In this document: positions 22,255 through 23,344 of the stretch, piece by piece | Layout: each line of letters begins with the position of its first letter | How positions within the stretch are numbered: the stretch's first letter is position 1 | Origin: a virus | Length of the DNA: 23,344 bases | IMG/VR virus record: IMGVR_UViG_3300006735_000270 | Span: 1 to 23,344 of that record | Strand: one strand, 5' to 3' | Program-made: the position numbers and the translations under genes | Notes under the pieces: generated by a model | The model's database searches: none | Seen by the model: the letters and a program-made list of their open reading frames with translations, nothing else | What the model was told of the DNA's origin: nothing

Positions 22255-23344
22255 CATTTCCTGTAAATAGTCCTTGAGCTTGGTCTTTTGCAGTTTGCCT
22301 GATATTTTCTCGGTCACGCTCCATGATAGCATTTATTTCTGCTATGTTGACCTGAGTTCCATATTTAGCTAACAATTCTGCTGCTTTCAATCTAATCTGT
22401 GCTTCTTCAATGTCTCTGTTTCTGTCATCGTCCATGATAATCTTCATGCGATCTGTTTCTGCATCAATGATGGCTTTCTGAGCTTGAACTTGAGCCTTCT
22501 GTGCTTCTGCTTGTGCCAATAGTTCTGCTGCATCAGGTTTAGTTTCCTGTGGCATAGGTGGCATTGGCGGTACTTCAGTATTGATAAATGATTCAGGATC
22601 TTTAAATCCAGCCATCTCGATCATTCTGCTAAGTGTGTTTGCGTATTGTTGTAGAGAAACCATAGGGTTACTTGGCCCTAGGGTTGAAAGTATTTGCTCT
22701 TGCTTACCTGCAAATTGCCCTAAGATTGCAAACTTTTCTTCATCGGATGATTTAGAGATTGCAACATTAACCACTAAGTCTTTATCGGTATTCCAATATC
22801 TAGGATCAACAGGAACAAACTTACCATTAAGTCTAAAGACATCTTGTGCATTTTGATGTTTGATAACCAAGTTGTTAATCAAGGTAAATAAATCTTTCAT
22901 TCCGCCTTCGGCAAAGTGTCTACAAATTAATTCGATACGACCTTGTGCGCCAGACATGGTTGCTGCTACCGCAGCTTTGGTGCTTGATTGTAAAGCATCA
23001 GCATTTAAACCTGCTGAAGCCTTAGATACACCTGTTCTATTTTCTTTACTTTCATCTAAGTAACCAAGAACAGGGAACGCTTCCTTGCCAACAAAAGGGA
23101 CTGAGAAGGGTTGTACCATTCCTGGCGCACGCACACGAATTGGCTGTCCAATGTCTGTGTTTAAGACATCATCGATGTTGACTTGTCCTTCGACAACAGC
23201 CATTCGTGGGAAAATAGAATGCCCTAACGAATCTAGTGTATCTCGCATAATTTGAGATTTTGCTGCTTGGATAGGTTTGAGGTAATCCGCAGGGCATGAT
23301 CCGATTGCAGTATGCGGTTCAGGATCAGGGCAAAACATGACAAT
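22238..23344 (-). CDS. Portal protein (P22-like), C-terminal part, 5' end outside window
   Basis: The 368 visible residues start inside the gene: the ATG at 23338 is an internal methionine and the frame is open to the edge. The pattern FCPDPEPHTAIGSCPADYLK, then IQAAKSQIMRDTLDSLGHS, then MRVR-like loops (IGQPIRVRAPGMVQPFSVPF) and DALQSSTKAAVAATMSGAQG, matches P22-type portals of short-tailed phages. The C-terminus is a long coiled coil rich in QAQAEAQ repeats (about 265-350), corresponding to the portal barrel or a DNA-contacting extension. It forms the ring through which DNA is packaged and ejected. Confidence 0.8.
   Translation of the reverse strand: MVMFCPDPEPHTAIGSCPADYLKPIQAAKSQIMRDTLDSLGHSIFPRMAVVEGQVNIDDVLNTDIGQPIRVRAPGMVQPFSVPFVGKEAFPVLGYLDESKENRTGVSKASAGLNADALQSSTKAAVAATMSGAQGRIELICRHFAEGGMKDLFTLINNLVIKHQNAQDVFRLNGKFVPVDPRYWNTDKDLVVNVAISKSSDEEKFAILGQFAGKQEQILSTLGPSNPMVSLQQYANTLSRMIEMAGFKDPESFINTEVPPMPPMPQETKPDAAELLAQAEAQKAQVQAQKAIIDAETDRMKIIMDDDRNRDIEEAQIRLKAAELLAKYGTQVNIAEINAIMERDRENIRQTAKDQAQGLFTGNVPQNI

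Noticed and set aside
22084-22332. Longer start at 22332 for the small gene after the portal
   Set aside because: It would overlap the portal coding sequence by 95 bases; the ATG at 22254 gives a more usual overlap.

Overview
This window is a contiguous piece of a lytic-type, short-tailed (podovirus-like) bacteriophage genome. The DNA is AT-rich. Genes are packed end to end, with stop/start overlaps (TAATG, ATGA) or gaps of a few bases, and almost all lie on the minus strand. There are no tRNA, rRNA, CRISPR, insertion-sequence or integrase signals. The mix of families (SU10-type major capsid protein, SU10-type adaptor, P22-type portal, GTA-type holin, M15 endolysin, S74-chaperoned tail fibre, DUF5824/DUF6321-type small proteins) is what I would expect from marine bacterioplankton phages. 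The host (for example an alphaproteobacterium of the SAR11/SAR116 kind) is inference only. Both ends are cut inside genes: the primase at the left and the portal at the right. Terminase, DNA polymerase and helicase genes are not visible here.

Reading the minus strand from right to left: (1) 23344-20710 holds the portal C-terminus, then a run of ten or so very small, mostly lysine-rich genes, several of them below 50 codons. (2) 20744-19646 is the lysis block: holin, M15 peptidase and a small membrane/coiled-coil protein. (3) 19644-16512 is the capsid block: a proline-rich protein, a small helical protein, scaffold and major capsid protein, closed by a clear intrinsic terminator at 16461-16498. 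(4) 16407-10657 is the connector, tail and fibre block: adaptor, a 130-residue structural protein, an 11 x 20-residue tandem-repeat protein, an S74 tail fibre, a P22 gp10-like protein and small structural proteins. (5) 10673-4718 is the ejection block: a GNAT/T7 gp13-like protein, two glutamine/lysine-rich proteins and one 1394-residue internal virion protein. It is followed by a PD-(D/E)XK nuclease (4713-4318) only 4 bases downstream of the virion giant.

Two small genes (3758-4317) are the only plus-strand genes. They form an island that runs tail-to-tail into the nuclease gene with no spacer. They diverge, across an 88-base regulatory region (3670-3757), from a minus-strand replication and recombination operon: HTH protein, Cas4/AddB-like Fe-S nuclease, small protein, Sak4-like ATPase, small protein, DUF669-type SSB with an acidic IPF tip, zinc-finger-like protein, and Toprim primase. 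Together these encode a recombination-flavoured replication system (ssDNA binding, strand annealing, end processing, priming) plus a complete virion assembly and lysis set apart from the terminase.

No stretch above about 110 bases lacks a gene. The apparently empty region 20745-21303 is filled by five tiny genes listed individually below.
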